NCBI RefSeq assembly: GCF_000970465.2 | Contig: NZ_LAJE02000285.1 | Span: 62,001-126,000, forward strand | DNA from: Devosia insulae DS-56 | GTDB taxonomy: Bacteria > Pseudomonadota > Alphaproteobacteria > Rhizobiales > Devosiaceae | DNA length: 64,000 bases | Reading direction: 5' to 3' | In this document: piece by piece, positions 41,177 to 61,566 of the stretch | How positions within the stretch are numbered: position 1 is the first letter of the stretch | Layout: the number at the start of each line of letters is the position of its first letter | The notes under the pieces: generated by a model | Databases searched by the model: none | The model's input: the letters and a program-made list of their open reading frames with translations, nothing else | What the model was told of the DNA's origin: nothing | Translations under genes and position numbers: made by a program

Positions 41177-42016
41177 TTAGCGGCCCTTCTTCACGTGACG
41201 CGAGCGGACGATAAACTTGTCCGTCGACTTGTTGCTGCGGGTCTTCTTACCCTTGGTCGGCTTGCCCCACGGGCTCACCGGGTGACGACCACCAGAGGTA
41301 CGGCCTTCACCACCACCATGCGGGTGATCGACCGGGTTCATGGTCACACCGCGGTTGACCGGCTTGCGGCCGAGCCAGCGATTACGACCGGCTTTGCCGA
41401 TCGAAGTATTCGAGTGATCCTGGTTCGACACCGCGCCGACAGTGGCGAGGCACGAACCGTGGACCCGGCGCTGCTCGCCAGAGTTGAGGCGAAGGATCGC
41501 CCAACCGGCGTCGCGGCCGACATACTGTGCGTAGGCACCGGCCGAACGGGCGATCTGACCGCCCTTGCGGGGCTTCATCTCGACGTTGTGGACGATGGTG
41601 CCGACTGGCATGCGCTCGAGCGGCATGGCATTGCCCGGCTTCACGTCGGCAGTGCCGAGCGTCGAGATCACCTTGTCGCCAGCAGCCAGACGCTGCGGTG
41701 CGATGATGTAGGCGAGCTCGCCGTCCGCGTATTTGATCAGCGCGATCCAGGCGGTGCGGTTCGGATCATATTCCAGCCGCTCGACGGTCGCCGTCTCTTC
41801 GAAGCGAACGCGACGGAAGTCGACGACGCGGTACGAACGCTTGTGACCGCCGCCGCGATGGTACGCGGTGATACGGCCGGCGTTGTTACGGCCGCCAGAC
41901 TGGCTCAGACCTTCGGTCAGCGCCTTGACCGGCTTGCCCTTCCACAGCTCCGACCGATCGGTCGTGATGAGCTGGCGGCGGCCCGGGGAGGTCGGATTGT
42001 AAGTTTTTAGACCCAT
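41177..42016 (-). CDS. rplB: 50S ribosomal protein L2
   Basis: 279-residue protein next to the peptidyl-transferase centre. N-terminal [20 protein letters not shown], and the strictly conserved loop [20 protein letters not shown] carrying the key histidine. Normal size. Between rplW and rpsS. Confidence 0.98.
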   Translation of the reverse strand: MGLKTYNPTSPGRRQLITTDRSELWKGKPVKALTEGLSQSGGRNNAGRITAYHRGGGHKRSYRVVDFRRVRFEETATVERLEYDPNRTAWIALIKYADGELAYIIAPQRLAAGDKVISTLGTADVKPGNAMPLERMPVGTIVHNVEMKPRKGGQIARSAGAYAQYVGRDAGWAILRLNSGEQRRVHGSCLATVGAVSNQDHSNTSIGKAGRNRWLGRKPVNRGVTMNPVDHPHGGGEGRTSGGRHPVSPWGKPTKGKKTRSNKSTDKFIVRSRHVKKGR

Positions 42017-42030
42017 TCTTCTCTCTCCCC

Positions 42031-42324
42031 TCAGATGCCGGTCGAAATATCGATCGACTGGCCATCGGCCAGGGTGACAATGGCCTTCTTGACATCCTTA
42101 CGGGTGCCAAGTTCCTGCCGGAAACGCTTCACCTTGCCCTTGCGGACCAGGGTGTTGACCGCCTTGACCTTGACCGAAAACAGCGCCTCGACGGCGGCTT
42201 TGATGTCGGCCTTGGTGGCATCGATCGCGACATCGAAGACGACCTGGCTGTGCTCGGACGCCATCGTCGACTTTTCGGTGACGACCGGGTTACGGATCAC
42301 GTCGTAGTTGCTGAACTTGCTCAT
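42031..42324 (-). CDS. rplW: 50S ribosomal protein L23
   Basis: 97-residue exit-site protein that docks trigger factor and [19 protein letters not shown] start and [20 protein letters not shown] are typical. Overlaps the rplD stop by four bases. Confidence 0.98.
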   Translation of the reverse strand: MSKFSNYDVIRNPVVTEKSTMASEHSQVVFDVAIDATKADIKAAVEALFSVKVKAVNTLVRKGKVKRFRQELGTRKDVKKAIVTLADGQSIDISTGI

Positions 42325-42941
42325 GCGAACCGGGCCTCGAGCGCTTCGAGCGCAGCTTTGGTCAGAACGAGCTTATGGCGACGGAGAATGTCAGCGACAT
42401 TGATCCCCTGCACCGGCAGCACGTCGATCTGCGGAATGTTGCGAGCCGCGTTGGCGAAATTCTTGTCCACCTCGGCGCCGTCGATGATCAGAGCGTTCGA
42501 CCACTCCAGCTTGCCGAACTTGGCAAGCAGGGCCGCGGTCTTGGGCTCCTTGGTGGCGACGTTCTGAACGACCACCAGTTCGCCGGCCTTCGCCTTGGCC
42601 GAAAGCGCATGCTTCAGGGCCAGGGCGCGGACCTTCTTGGGCAGGTCGATCGCATGGCTGCGGGGCTCGGGGCCAAAGGCCCGGCCGCCGCCGCGGAACT
42701 GCGGAGCAGACTTGGCGCCGTGACGAGCGCCGCCCGAGCCCTTCTGCTTGATCGACTTCTTCGAAGTGTAAGCAATCTCGGAGCGGTGCTTCACCTTGTG
42801 GGTGCCGGCCATCGCCTTGAGCTGCTGGTAACGGACCATGCGGTGCAGGATGTCCTGGCGGACTTCAAGACCGAAGATCTCGTCCTTCAGGGTGACCGAA
42901 CCGTCGGCCTTGCCGTCCAGAGTTGTGACCTGGAGTTCCAT
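42321..42941 (-). CDS. rplD: 50S ribosomal protein L4
   Basis: 206-residue tunnel protein. It starts [20 protein letters not shown]; the tunnel loop has [20 protein letters not shown] and [20 protein letters not shown]. In E. coli L4 represses the S10 operon by attenuation; no matching leader was identified here. Overlaps the rplC stop by one base. Confidence 0.98.
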   Translation of the reverse strand: MELQVTTLDGKADGSVTLKDEIFGLEVRQDILHRMVRYQQLKAMAGTHKVKHRSEIAYTSKKSIKQKGSGGARHGAKSAPQFRGGGRAFGPEPRSHAIDLPKKVRALALKHALSAKAKAGELVVVQNVATKEPKTAALLAKFGKLEWSNALIIDGAEVDKNFANAARNIPQIDVLPVQGINVADILRRHKLVLTKAALEALEARFA

Positions 42942-43645
42942 TATTTCGCCTCCTCGGCCACGGCTGCGACAGCCGCCTTGAACGAACCGGGCACAGAAGC
43001 GCCCTTCGGAGCGGCCTTCTTGACCGCGTCCTTGATCTGGATCCAGGCGCCCTTGGCACCCGGGACAGCGCCCTCGACCATGATCAGCCCGCGCTCAACA
43101 TCGGTGCGCACGACCTTCAAGTTCTGGGTAGTGACGCGACGGTCGCCCATGTGGCCGGCCATCTTCTTGCCCTTGAACACCTTACCGGGGTCCTGGCGCT
43201 GACCGGTCGAACCGTGCGAGCGGTGCGACACGGACACGCCGTGCGTGGCACGCAGGCCGCCGAAGTTCCAGCGCTTCATGCCGCCGGCGAAACCCTTACC
43301 GATCGAGGTACCGGTCACGTCGACCAGCTGGCCTTCGACGAAGTGGTCCGCCTGCATGGTGGCGCCGACTTCGATTAGGTTCGCAGGATCGACACGAAAC
43401 TCAGTTACCTGACGCTTGGGCTCGACCTTGGCGACGGCGAACTGGCCGCGCTCCGCCTTGGTGACATTCTTCGCCTTGACAGTGCCCGCGCCGAGCTGGA
43501 GGGCGGTGTAACCGTCCTTCTCCTGCGTGCGCTGGCCGACCACCTGGCAATTCTTGAGGTCGAGCACGGTCACGGGGACGTGTGTGCCGTCGTCCAAGAA
43601 CAGGCGGGTCATGCCCAGCTTCTGTGCGATCAAACCAGAACGCAT
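42941..43645 (-). CDS. rplC: 50S ribosomal protein L3
   Basis: 234-residue assembly protein reaching the peptidyl-transferase centre. [20 protein letters not shown] start; the central loop [20 protein letters not shown] contains the glutamine usually methylated by PrmB. The C-terminus is slightly extended with alanines. Follows rpsJ by 86 bases. Confidence 0.98.
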   Translation of the reverse strand: MRSGLIAQKLGMTRLFLDDGTHVPVTVLDLKNCQVVGQRTQEKDGYTALQLGAGTVKAKNVTKAERGQFAVAKVEPKRQVTEFRVDPANLIEVGATMQADHFVEGQLVDVTGTSIGKGFAGGMKRWNFGGLRATHGVSVSHRSHGSTGQRQDPGKVFKGKKMAGHMGDRRVTTQNLKVVRTDVERGLIMVEGAVPGAKGAWIQIKDAVKKAAPKGASVPGSFKAAVAAVAEEAK

Positions 43646-43731
43646 CGGTTGTTACCTTCTCTCTTTGGCGCTTGACCGGGTCATTGTGTCCAAGAGGACC
43701 CTTTGGATGGTCAGCGCGAAAACTCAGTCAC

Positions 43732-44040
<309 letters not shown>

Positions 44041-44054
44041 CTTGCTTTCCCAGC

Positions 44055-44096
44055 GAAAAATGGAACGCGGCGCGCTGTTTGTAGCGGCGCGCCGCG
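44055..44096 (-). terminator. Terminator-like stem between tuf and rpsJ
   Basis: On the minus strand CGCGGCGCGC, an 11 base loop, GCGCGCCGCG, then TTCCATTTTT. The 10 bp GC stem is perfect, but the T-run starts several bases late, so termination is probably partial. It would lower S10-operon readthrough from the strongly expressed str genes. Confidence 0.6.
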
Positions 44097-44113
44097 CCCT
44101 GGATTACCAGGTC

Positions 44114-45304
<1,191 letters not shown>

Positions 45305-45383
45305 CGCTTCTCTCCGTATGCGTCAGCCACAAGCCGACGTGAGTTTTCAGTTTTAATTCAAGCGCTTGCTTAGCGGGTAAACG

Positions 45384-47474
<2,091 letters not shown>

Positions 47475-47490
47475 CTGAGCGAGCCTTCCG

Positions 47491-47961
47491 TTACCAGCGG
47501 TAGTGCGAGAAGGCACGGTTGGCGTCAGCCATACGGTGCGTGTCTTCGCGTTTCTTGACAGCCTGGCCGCGACCGTTGACGGCATCCATGAGCTCGCCCG
47601 ACAGGCGCTCTTTCATGGTGTGCTCGCCGCGCTTGCGGGCAGATTCGATGAGCCAGCGAATGGCCAGGGCCTGCTGACGATCGGTACGGACTTCGACCGG
47701 AACCTGGTAGGTCGCACCACCAACGCGGCGCGAACGCACTTCGACGGCCGGGCGGATGTTGTCGAGGGCGGTGTGGAACACGCCGATCGGATCCTGCTTC
47801 AGCTTGGTCTGAACGATATCGAAGGCGCCGTAGACGATGCCTTCGGCAGCCGACTTCTTGCCGTCCTTCATGAGCGAGTTCATGAACTTGGAGACAACGA
47901 GATCGCCGAACTTCGGATCGGGATTGACGACGCGCTTTTCAGCGGAGTGACGACGGGACAT
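47491..47961 (-). CDS. rpsG: 30S ribosomal protein S7
   Basis: 156-residue head-assembly protein. [20 protein letters not shown] start, the signature [22 protein letters not shown] region, and C-terminal [20 protein letters not shown]. In E. coli S7 represses the str operon; no binding site is identified here. 12 bases after rpsL. Confidence 0.98.
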   Translation of the reverse strand: MSRRHSAEKRVVNPDPKFGDLVVSKFMNSLMKDGKKSAAEGIVYGAFDIVQTKLKQDPIGVFHTALDNIRPAVEVRSRRVGGATYQVPVEVRTDRQQALAIRWLIESARKRGEHTMKERLSGELMDAVNGRGQAVKKREDTHRMADANRAFSHYRW

Positions 47962-47973
47962 CTGGAATGCTCC

Positions 47974-48345
47974 TTACTTCGGCCGCTTCGCGCCGTACTT
48001 CGAACGGCGCTGCTTGCGATCCTTGACCGACTGGGTGTCGAGGACGCCGCGCAGCACGTGGTAGCGAACGCCCGGCAGGTCGCGAACACGACCGCCGCGG
48101 ATCAGCACCACGGAGTGTTCCTGCAGGTTGTGGCCTTCGCCGGGGATATAGGAAATGACTTCACGCGAAGTGGTCAGACGGACCTTCGCAACCTTGCGGA
48201 GGGCCGAGTTCGGCTTCTTCGGGGTCGTCGTATAAACGCGAGAGCACACGCCGCGCTTCTGCGGGTTTGCTTCCATCGCCGGTACTTTGTTCCGCTTGGG
48301 CTTGGATACCCGAGGCTTGCGGATCAACTGATTAATGGTCGGCAT
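47974..48345 (-). CDS. rpsL: 30S ribosomal protein S12 with Arg at position 88
   Basis: Decoding-centre protein, 123 residues from ATG 48345 ([13 protein letters not shown]). [13 protein letters not shown] is wild-type, including K43. The second streptomycin loop reads [13 protein letters not shown]: residue 88 (codon CGC, 48084-48082) is arginine, where E. coli and most rhizobia have lysine. K88R is a well-known streptomycin-resistance change in E. coli and Mycobacterium tuberculosis. It may be natural in this lineage. First gene of the str section, with a leader of about 240 bases from a strong promoter. Confidence 0.98.
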   Translation of the reverse strand: MPTINQLIRKPRVSKPKRNKVPAMEANPQKRGVCSRVYTTTPKKPNSALRKVAKVRLTTSREVISYIPGEGHNLQEHSVVLIRGGRVRDLPGVRYHVLRGVLDTQSVKDRKQRRSKYGAKRPK

Positions 48346-48862
48346 TGCGCTCTTTCCATCGGTCCGAAGTTCGTTGCGAAAGACGATGACAAACCAATAG
48401 GGCGCCAATTCCACTCCTAACGGAGCAGCAGCGCCTCTCATTGCAGCGGACCACCCAGCTTTGGCTGGGCGTTCATGCGCACGAAGATTTGTCGTCGTCT
48501 CTTGCCTTTGGCGATGTGTTTGAAGTTCCTGGATGCCCGCACAAGGTGGCAGATACCCGCGTGAACTTCACGACCGACCGCTAAGGTTGCGCCTCTATAT
48601 GGGCAGTGAGTCCCCCCGTCAAGGATTCTTTGCAGCGGAACCTGATGCTCACGCAGCCGGAAATCCGGGGAATTTCCATCCAACAGAGGGATGGGGTCGG
48701 GAGGCAGAGCTAATCTGACCCGAACGCATGGCTGACGCCAGATCGGGCGAGCAGTTTTCCTCGATTTTCAGGAATCGCCGCCCGATCCCCCTGCCCCGCA
48801 TTGGCCGCCCCACGGCAAAGGTGTAACAGTCGGCCCAGACCGGAACCGGGAGGAAACACACG
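48346..48862. other. str-operon leader and promoter region
   Basis: About 517 bases with no convincing gene. The minus strand holds the promoter at 48594-48622 and about 240 bases of leader before rpsL, including a small stem CCCAGC-CAAA-GCTGGG (48454-48469). The right part should contain the promoter of the plus-strand YbjN-like gene; none was resolved. Confidence 0.6.
48594..48622 (-). promoter_or_regulatory. Sigma-70-type promoter of the str ribosomal operon
   Basis: -35 TTGACG (48622-48617), 17 base spacer, -10 TATAGA (48599-48594) on the minus strand. Both boxes and spacing are close to consensus. Transcription would start near 48587 and run to rpsL. Confidence 0.8.
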
Positions 48863-49339
48863 ATGACGCTGCGACGCCTGTTTACCGCCATGGTGCTGGG
48901 TAGCCTCGCCAGTGGTCCGGCCCTCGCACAGAGCGTCATCGATGGCGGCAAGGTCGACGAGATCGTGACGATCGCCCGCGGCTATGGGGCAGCAACGCTC
49001 GAGAACCAGGGCGACGGCAACCCGCGCATCGCCGGCAACATCAAGGGCGTGCCCTACTACGTGTTCTTCATGAACTGCACCGACCACACGGCGTGCGAAG
49101 ACATCAACTTCTATGCGGGCTTTGCCAGCATCAAGCCGACCATGGACGCGCTCAACGCCTGGAACCGCGACAAGCGCTTCGGCAACGCCTATCTCGACGC
49201 CGACCTCGATGCGGCAATCGAGTATGACGTGAACCTCGAGTATGGCGTCACGCGAGAGAACCTCGATGCGGCGTTCGGGGTGTGGTCGGTGCTGCTCGAG
49301 CAGTACACAGAGTATGTCGGCTACAAGCCGAGCCCCTGA
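48863..49339 (+). CDS. YbjN-domain exported protein
   Basis: 158 residues with a signal peptide (TLRRLFTAMVLGSLASGPALA-type, cut after about residue 22, ALA|QS). The mature part resembles the YbjN/type III chaperone-like fold: LENQGDGNPRIAGNIKGVPYYV, a pair of cysteines at NCTDHTACEDI, and NAWNRDKRFGNAYLDADLD. Function unknown; probably periplasmic. Convergent with the O-methyltransferase, whose stop lies 18 bases away. Confidence 0.88.
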   Translation: MTLRRLFTAMVLGSLASGPALAQSVIDGGKVDEIVTIARGYGAATLENQGDGNPRIAGNIKGVPYYVFFMNCTDHTACEDINFYAGFASIKPTMDALNAWNRDKRFGNAYLDADLDAAIEYDVNLEYGVTRENLDAAFGVWSVLLEQYTEYVGYKPSP

Positions 49340-49357
49340 GCCCCACGGTCTTCGCGC

Positions 49358-50023
49358 TCAGTCGAGGATCATCACCGCAAAGCCGTCATAGCCCTTGGCG
49401 CCAACGGTCTGCAGCGCCGTGGCCGAGAGCCGCGGGTTCGCTGCGATCAGCTCAAAGGCGCCGCGGCTGCCCAGCACGTTGGGGTCGCGGCTTTCGGCAT
49501 TGGCCACCTCGCCATCCCGCACCACGTTATCGAGCACGATCACCGTACCGGGGCGGCCGAGCTTGATGGCCCAGTCGAGGTAGACGGTGTTGCTCGGCTT
49601 ATCGGCGTCGATGAAGACGAAGTCGAACGGCTCGGGCTGTTCGGCCGCCAGCACCGGCAGCGTCTCTGCAGCAGCGCCGACGCGGACCTCGATCCGACCA
49701 GAGAACCCCGCCCGCGCAATGTTGCGGCGCGCCACCTCGGCATGGTGCGGCTCGTATTCCAATGTGACGATCGAACCGCCCGCCGGCAGGGCCTTGCCCA
49801 TCCAGATGGTCGAGTAGGCACCGAGCGTGCCGATTTCGAGGATGCGCCGCGCGCCACTCATCCGCACCAGCAGGTGGAGGAACTTGCCCTGCGCCGCCGA
49901 CACATCGATCGGCCGCAGCCCACCTGCGGCGTTGGCTTTCAGCGCATCGGCCAGCGCCGCGTCCTCGTCAACCAGTCGATCGACGATGTAGTCGTCCACC
50001 CTGCCCCAGACTTCAGCACTCAT
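49358..50023 (-). CDS. SAM-dependent O-methyltransferase (COMT-like)
   Basis: 221 residues of the class I O-methyltransferase family. SAM site ILEIGTLGAYSTIWMGKAL, acidic ribose contact VTLEYEPHHAEVARRN, and metal/active-site FVFIDADKPSNTVYLDWA with VLDNVVRDGEV. The substrate is probably a catechol-like small molecule, but not determinable. Single gene on the minus strand between two plus-strand exported proteins. Confidence 0.9.
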   Translation of the reverse strand: MSAEVWGRVDDYIVDRLVDEDAALADALKANAAGGLRPIDVSAAQGKFLHLLVRMSGARRILEIGTLGAYSTIWMGKALPAGGSIVTLEYEPHHAEVARRNIARAGFSGRIEVRVGAAAETLPVLAAEQPEPFDFVFIDADKPSNTVYLDWAIKLGRPGTVIVLDNVVRDGEVANAESRDPNVLGSRGAFELIAANPRLSATALQTVGAKGYDGFAVMILD

Positions 50024-50198
50024 CAGATGTCCCCTCTATTCCAGTCGACCCTTACGGCCCGACGGATGACGCTTGGATGACACCAGGTTCAGTCAAGAGG
50101 AAGGGGGTATGGTCTATCGGCTGAGGGGCAGCCAGCCGGAAACGACGGTCATTGCGTGGAAACTGACCGCTGGCCATAGTGCGGCTTGGAGGACCACG

Positions 50199-50711
50199 AT
50201 GCTGACCCTAGCCAAGATGCTGTTGTTGGTACTGGCGATCACCGCAACGACCGATGCAGCACTGGGTTCAATGTCGGGCCCGCACCTCACCCGCGACGAG
50301 TTCGTTCATCGCCTCGATGAACTTGGGTTTCCATGGTCTCTGGCGACGAAGGTGGGCGTCGATCCCTCGCTCGCGGCCTTCGATGGCTTCGAGGATCTCA
50401 AGGCGCTTCAGGATAGTGGAGGAGAGTCGCGCCGTTACGAAGTTTTCAACGTCGTCGGCTACGACGCCACTGGATACTTCTCGGTGGGCGTCCGTGATTT
50501 TCCATCCATCGAGACCCGGGACTTCGAGATGCGGTGCACTCTTGAGCGTCTGTCTGGCTACCGAAGCTCCAACAACACCGACATCCTGTTCTATTACGGC
50601 CCGACGGACCTGAGGGTTTTCGAGGTCGGCCGCTACCTGCCGTTAGGAAAGCCTGACGACCTCCTGATCCTCGCGCGACCTGGCGTAAGCGCGACCTGCG
50701 GAGGAAACTGA
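50199..50711 (+). CDS. Secreted protein of unknown function
   Basis: 170 residues, unrecognised. Start ATG 50199 is chosen because GGAGG lies six bases upstream and the product then begins with a signal peptide (LTLAKMLLLVLAITATTDA). The mature part has SGPHLTRDEFVHRLDELGFP and two cysteines (EMRCTLERL, SATCGGN) that could form a disulfide. An in-frame start at 50109 is less likely. Shares the terminator at 50714-50743 with convergent rpoC. Confidence 0.72.
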   Translation: MLTLAKMLLLVLAITATTDAALGSMSGPHLTRDEFVHRLDELGFPWSLATKVGVDPSLAAFDGFEDLKALQDSGGESRRYEVFNVVGYDATGYFSVGVRDFPSIETRDFEMRCTLERLSGYRSSNNTDILFYYGPTDLRVFEVGRYLPLGKPDDLLILARPGVSATCGGN

Positions 50712-50713
50712 GC

Positions 50714-50743
50714 AAAAAGAAAGGGCCCCGGAGGGCCCTTTCG
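50714..50743 (-). terminator. Intrinsic terminator after rpoC (two-way)
   Basis: On the minus strand GAAAGGGCCC-tccg-GGGCCCTTTC followed by TTTTTG, 22 bases after the rpoC stop. The plus strand reads the same stem with a shorter T-run, so it probably also stops the secreted-protein gene. Confidence 0.88.
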
Positions 50744-50765
50744 AACTTCTGCGATGTCCTGCCGA

Positions 50766-54968
<4,203 letters not shown>

Positions 54969-54989
54969 CGGTAGACTCCTCTTATCGGA

Positions 54990-55016
54990 GCTTCCCGGCG
55001 GCTCGAGCCGGGAAGC
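54990..55016 (-). other. Hairpin in the rpoB-rpoC gap
   Basis: Perfect 10 bp stem GCTTCCCGGC / GCCGGGAAGC with a 7 base loop, with no T-run, about 20 bases upstream of the rpoC start. Possibly an RNase site or a translation-control element; unproven. Confidence 0.6.
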
Positions 55017-55049
55017 GTCCGAAGTGAATGTGGGTTGAACTCGGCAGCC

Positions 55050-59198
<4,149 letters not shown>

Positions 59199-59234
59199 AC
59201 CAGCTCCTCAAATTTCTCGATGTCTCGGAGGCAG

Positions 59235-59276
59235 ATGTCCAAAGGCCCGACTATCAGCCGTCGGGCATCAGGACAT
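59235..59276 (-). other. Two-part hairpin upstream of rpoB
   Basis: Lower stem ATGTCC/GGACAT (6 bp), internal loop, upper stem GCCCGAC/GTCGGGC (7 bp), 8 base loop. It ends 36 bases before the rpoB start. A candidate RNase III processing or translation-control element. Confidence 0.6.
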
Positions 59277-59495
59277 CGGCCTTGCTTCTTTTCATCAGGG
59301 CCCGGTGAGAGGGAGGGAGCCCCGGTCATTACGCACTGGTTTGCGCGGGGACTGCTTCTGCCCCGTCGCAACTGCACTCGAATTCATCTGCGCCCAATGA
59401 GCGCCATCCGAACTCCGAAATTTTGATTGTCCTGCCCGGCCATCCAATCGCGCGGGTGGAACGCGTCCCAAATACCATAAATGCGACGCAAATAA

Positions 59496-59523
59496 GGCAG
59501 CGCGGCAAATTCGCCGCGCTGCC
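59496..59523 (-). terminator. Attenuator-like stem after rplL
   Basis: Perfect 11 bp stem GGCAGCGCGGC / GCCGCGCTGCC with a 6 base loop, followed by TTATTTG on the minus strand, 24 bases after the rplL stop. The weak T-run suggests partial termination between the L7/L12 and polymerase genes. Confidence 0.7.
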
Positions 59524-59547
59524 AGAGATCGTTGTCCGCAGACAACC

Positions 59548-59922
59548 TTACTTGAGCTCGACCTTGGCGCCGGCAGCTTCCAGCTTCTTCTTGATGTCTT
59601 CGGCTTCGGTCTTGTTGGCGCCTTCCTTGACGGCCTTCGGAGCCGCTTCGACCAGTGCCTTGGCTTCGCCGAGGCCGAGGCCGGTAATGGCGCGGACTTC
59701 CTTGATGACGTTGATCTTGTTCTCGCCGAACGAAGCGAGGATCACGTCGAATTCAGTCTTCTCTTCCACCGGAGCGGCGGCAGCAGCGGCCGGGCCGGCA
59801 GCGACGGCGACCGGAGCGGCAGCCGAAACGCCCCACTTCTCTTCGAGAAGCTTCGACAGCTCGGAAGCTTCCAGAACGGTCAGGGCAGACAGGTCGTCTA
59901 CGAGTTTGGCGAGATCAGCCAT
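59548..59922 (-). CDS. rplL: 50S ribosomal protein L7/L12
   Basis: 124-residue stalk protein present in multiple copies. N-terminal dimer domain ([20 protein letters not shown]), Ala-rich hinge near residues 38-52, and C-terminal factor-binding domain [20 protein letters not shown] and [18 protein letters not shown]. Follows rplJ by 71 bases. Confidence 0.98.
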   Translation of the reverse strand: MADLAKLVDDLSALTVLEASELSKLLEEKWGVSAAAPVAVAAGPAAAAAAPVEEKTEFDVILASFGENKINVIKEVRAITGLGLGEAKALVEAAPKAVKEGANKTEAEDIKKKLEAAGAKVELK

Positions 59923-59993
59923 TTATGTTCACTCTCTTTGATGTTTCAGTTCGAACCGTGGAGGGCCGGATCGGCCCCACGTGGGTAGTTTGC

Positions 59994-60512
59994 CTATGCT
60001 GCATTGCTCTTCTCGGCGTGCGCCGAGATGACCCGTGCAACCGCACCGCCAGGGGCCTGCAGGACCGACGCGATACGCGTGCCGGGCTGCTTGAGCATCC
60101 CTGCGAGCGTGGCGCGAAGCTGGTCCAGCGACGGCATGGTGGCGAGCGCCTTGACGTTGTTGGCGTCGAGCCCGGTCTTCCCCATTGCGCCACCGAGAAC
60201 CACGAACTTCTGGTTCTTGTCAGCGAAAGCGGCCGCGACTTTCGGCGCGATCATGGGATCCTTGGCGAAGGCGACGACGGTCGGACCTGAGAACAGGGCC
60301 GACATATCGGCGTTGTCGGTTTCCTTCAGAGCAAGCTTGGCGAGGCGGTTCTTGGCCACCTTGATCGTCCCGCCGGCCTGCTTCATCTGCCTGCGCAGAT
60401 TTTCCAGGTCGGCAACGGTCAAGCCGGCGTTCTGGGCAACAACGATCGATCCGGCCGTCGCGAACGACGACTGGAGCGAGGCGATGAGCTCAGCCTTTTC
60501 CGCTCTTTCCAC
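59994..60512 (-). CDS. rplJ: 50S ribosomal protein L10
   Basis: Stalk base that binds L7/L12 dimers. GTG 60512 gives 172 residues beginning ERAEKAELIASLQSSFATAG, as in relatives, with GGAG seven bases upstream; an ATG at 60527 is in frame but places GGAG inside the gene. SIVVAQNAGLTVADLENLRR and FAKDPMIAPKVAAAFAD are conserved. Preceded by a 356 base structured leader, probably its autoregulatory site. Confidence 0.97.
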   Translation of the reverse strand: MERAEKAELIASLQSSFATAGSIVVAQNAGLTVADLENLRRQMKQAGGTIKVAKNRLAKLALKETDNADMSALFSGPTVVAFAKDPMIAPKVAAAFADKNQKFVVLGGAMGKTGLDANNVKALATMPSLDQLRATLAGMLKQPGTRIASVLQAPGGAVARVISAHAEKSNAA

Positions 60513-60702
60513 TGCTAGTCTCCACATTTGGCCCGGAGATAGGTCCCGGACCGTTTGCCAATTGCTGCCCTCCGGCTGGAGTGCAGCGGTTGATGCCTGT
60601 CAACCGGCTGACCGTCGGAGGGCGAAATGCCCCTTGGCGGCAACTGGCCTGGTTCGAACCGGACAAGAATTCCGGTTGTCACCCCATCTATGCGGGCCCC
60701 TT

Positions 60703-60766
60703 GTTCCCTTGATCGCGCGCTAACGCGTCGCTGGGTTCCTTTGACGCGCGCAAGCGCGTCGCTGGT
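60703..60766 (-). repeat. Imperfect tandem repeat with hairpins
   Basis: Two adjoining copies of about 32 bases (60735-60766 and 60703-60735), sharing CCAGCGACGCG and GCGCGCG. Copy 1 folds as GACGCGC-TTGC-GCGCGTC (7 bp stem); copy 2 has a shorter CGCG-TTAG-CGCG stem. Each is followed by an AAGG(G)AAC box on the minus strand. Confidence 0.75.
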
Positions 60767-60836
60767 AGGGATTAGCTCTCCCGAAGGAGCAGACCCGCAG
60801 TCTCGGACAGGACTTCACCGATCCGAAGATCGGCAT

Positions 60837-60860
60837 CCTGGCGGCATTGCTGCCGCCAGG
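60837..60860 (-). terminator. Stem-loop after rplA
   Basis: Perfect 9 bp stem CCTGGCGGC / GCCGCCAGG with a 6 base loop, 8 bases after the rplA stop. No T-run, so it may protect the rplKA mRNA end or be part of the rplJ leader rather than a terminator. Confidence 0.5.
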
Positions 60861-60868
60861 AATTCTTC

Positions 60869-61564
60869 TTACGCGTTGACCGACGACGGGTCGACGTGGA
60901 CGCCGGGGCCCATGGTCGAGGACACGGCGACGCGCTTGACGTAGGTGCCCTTGGCGCCAGCAGGCTTGGCCTTCTGGATCGCGTCGGCGAACGCCTTGAT
61001 GTTCTGCAGCAGGGCTTCTTCCGAGAACGAAGCCTTGCCGACGCCGGCGTGCAGGATGCCAGCCTTTTCGACGCGGAACTCGACGGCGCCACCCTTGGCG
61101 GACTTCACCGCACCGGCGACATCCGGGGTCACGGTCCCGACCTTGGGGTTCGGCATCAGGTTGCGCGGCCCGAGGATTTTACCGAGACGGCCAACCAGCG
61201 GCATCATGTCCGGGGTCGCGATGACGCGATCGAACTCGATCTTGCCGCCCTGGATGATTTCCACCAGGTCTTCGGCGCCAACGATATCGGCGCCAGCCTT
61301 GCGGGCCTCATCGGCCTTGGCGTCCTTGGCGAACACGGCGACGCGAACGGTCTTGCCGGTGCCGTTGGGCAGGTTGACCACGCCGCGGACCATCTGGTCG
61401 GCGTGACGCGGGTCGACACCCAGGTTGAACGCAACTTCGACGGTCTCGTCGAACTTCGCCTTGGCGCGTTCCTTGACCATCTTCACGGCGTCGCTGAGCG
61501 CGTAGAGCTTCTTGCGATCGATGCCCACGCGGGCGGCGTCTGTACGCTTACCGAGCTTGCTCAT
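60869..61564 (-). CDS. rplA: 50S ribosomal protein L1
   Basis: 231-residue L1-stalk protein that binds 23S rRNA and represses the rplKA mRNA in E. coli. [20 protein letters not shown] start, [20 protein letters not shown], and the signature [20 protein letters not shown]. Follows rplK by two bases. Confidence 0.98.
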   Translation of the reverse strand: MSKLGKRTDAARVGIDRKKLYALSDAVKMVKERAKAKFDETVEVAFNLGVDPRHADQMVRGVVNLPNGTGKTVRVAVFAKDAKADEARKAGADIVGAEDLVEIIQGGKIEFDRVIATPDMMPLVGRLGKILGPRNLMPNPKVGTVTPDVAGAVKSAKGGAVEFRVEKAGILHAGVGKASFSEEALLQNIKAFADAIQKAKPAGAKGTYVKRVAVSSTMGPGVHVDPSSVNA

Positions 61565-61566
61565 GA

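Larger units (their letters stand above)
59199..59547. other. rplL-rpoB intergenic leader
   Basis: 349 bases with no gene. It holds an 11 bp terminator-like stem (59496-59523) after rplL and a two-part hairpin (59235-59276) just before rpoB. In E. coli the equivalent gap has an attenuator and an RNase III site; the same arrangement is plausible here. Confidence 0.6.
60513..60868 (-). promoter_or_regulatory. rplA-rplJ leader (likely L10 autoregulatory region)
   Basis: 356 bases without a gene. From the rplA side it has a 9 bp stem (60837-60860), a small stem around CCGAT-CCGAA-GATCGG (about 60818-60834 region), then a tandem hairpin repeat (60703-60766). In E. coli, L10 with L7/L12 represses its own mRNA through a leader in this position. 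That role here is inferred from position only. Confidence 0.5.

Noticed and set aside
48438-48683. 81-codon minus-strand open frame upstream of rpsL
   Set aside because: It spans the strong str promoter, starts upstream of it, and has no homology or ribosome site.
60590-60625. Perfect -35 box TTGACA on the minus strand before rplJ
   Set aside because: No acceptable -10 box lies 16-18 bases downstream, so it is not called as a promoter.
60648-60657. GGTTCGAACC, like a tRNA T-loop
   Set aside because: No acceptor, D or anticodon stems could be built around it; it is a short palindrome in the rplJ leader.
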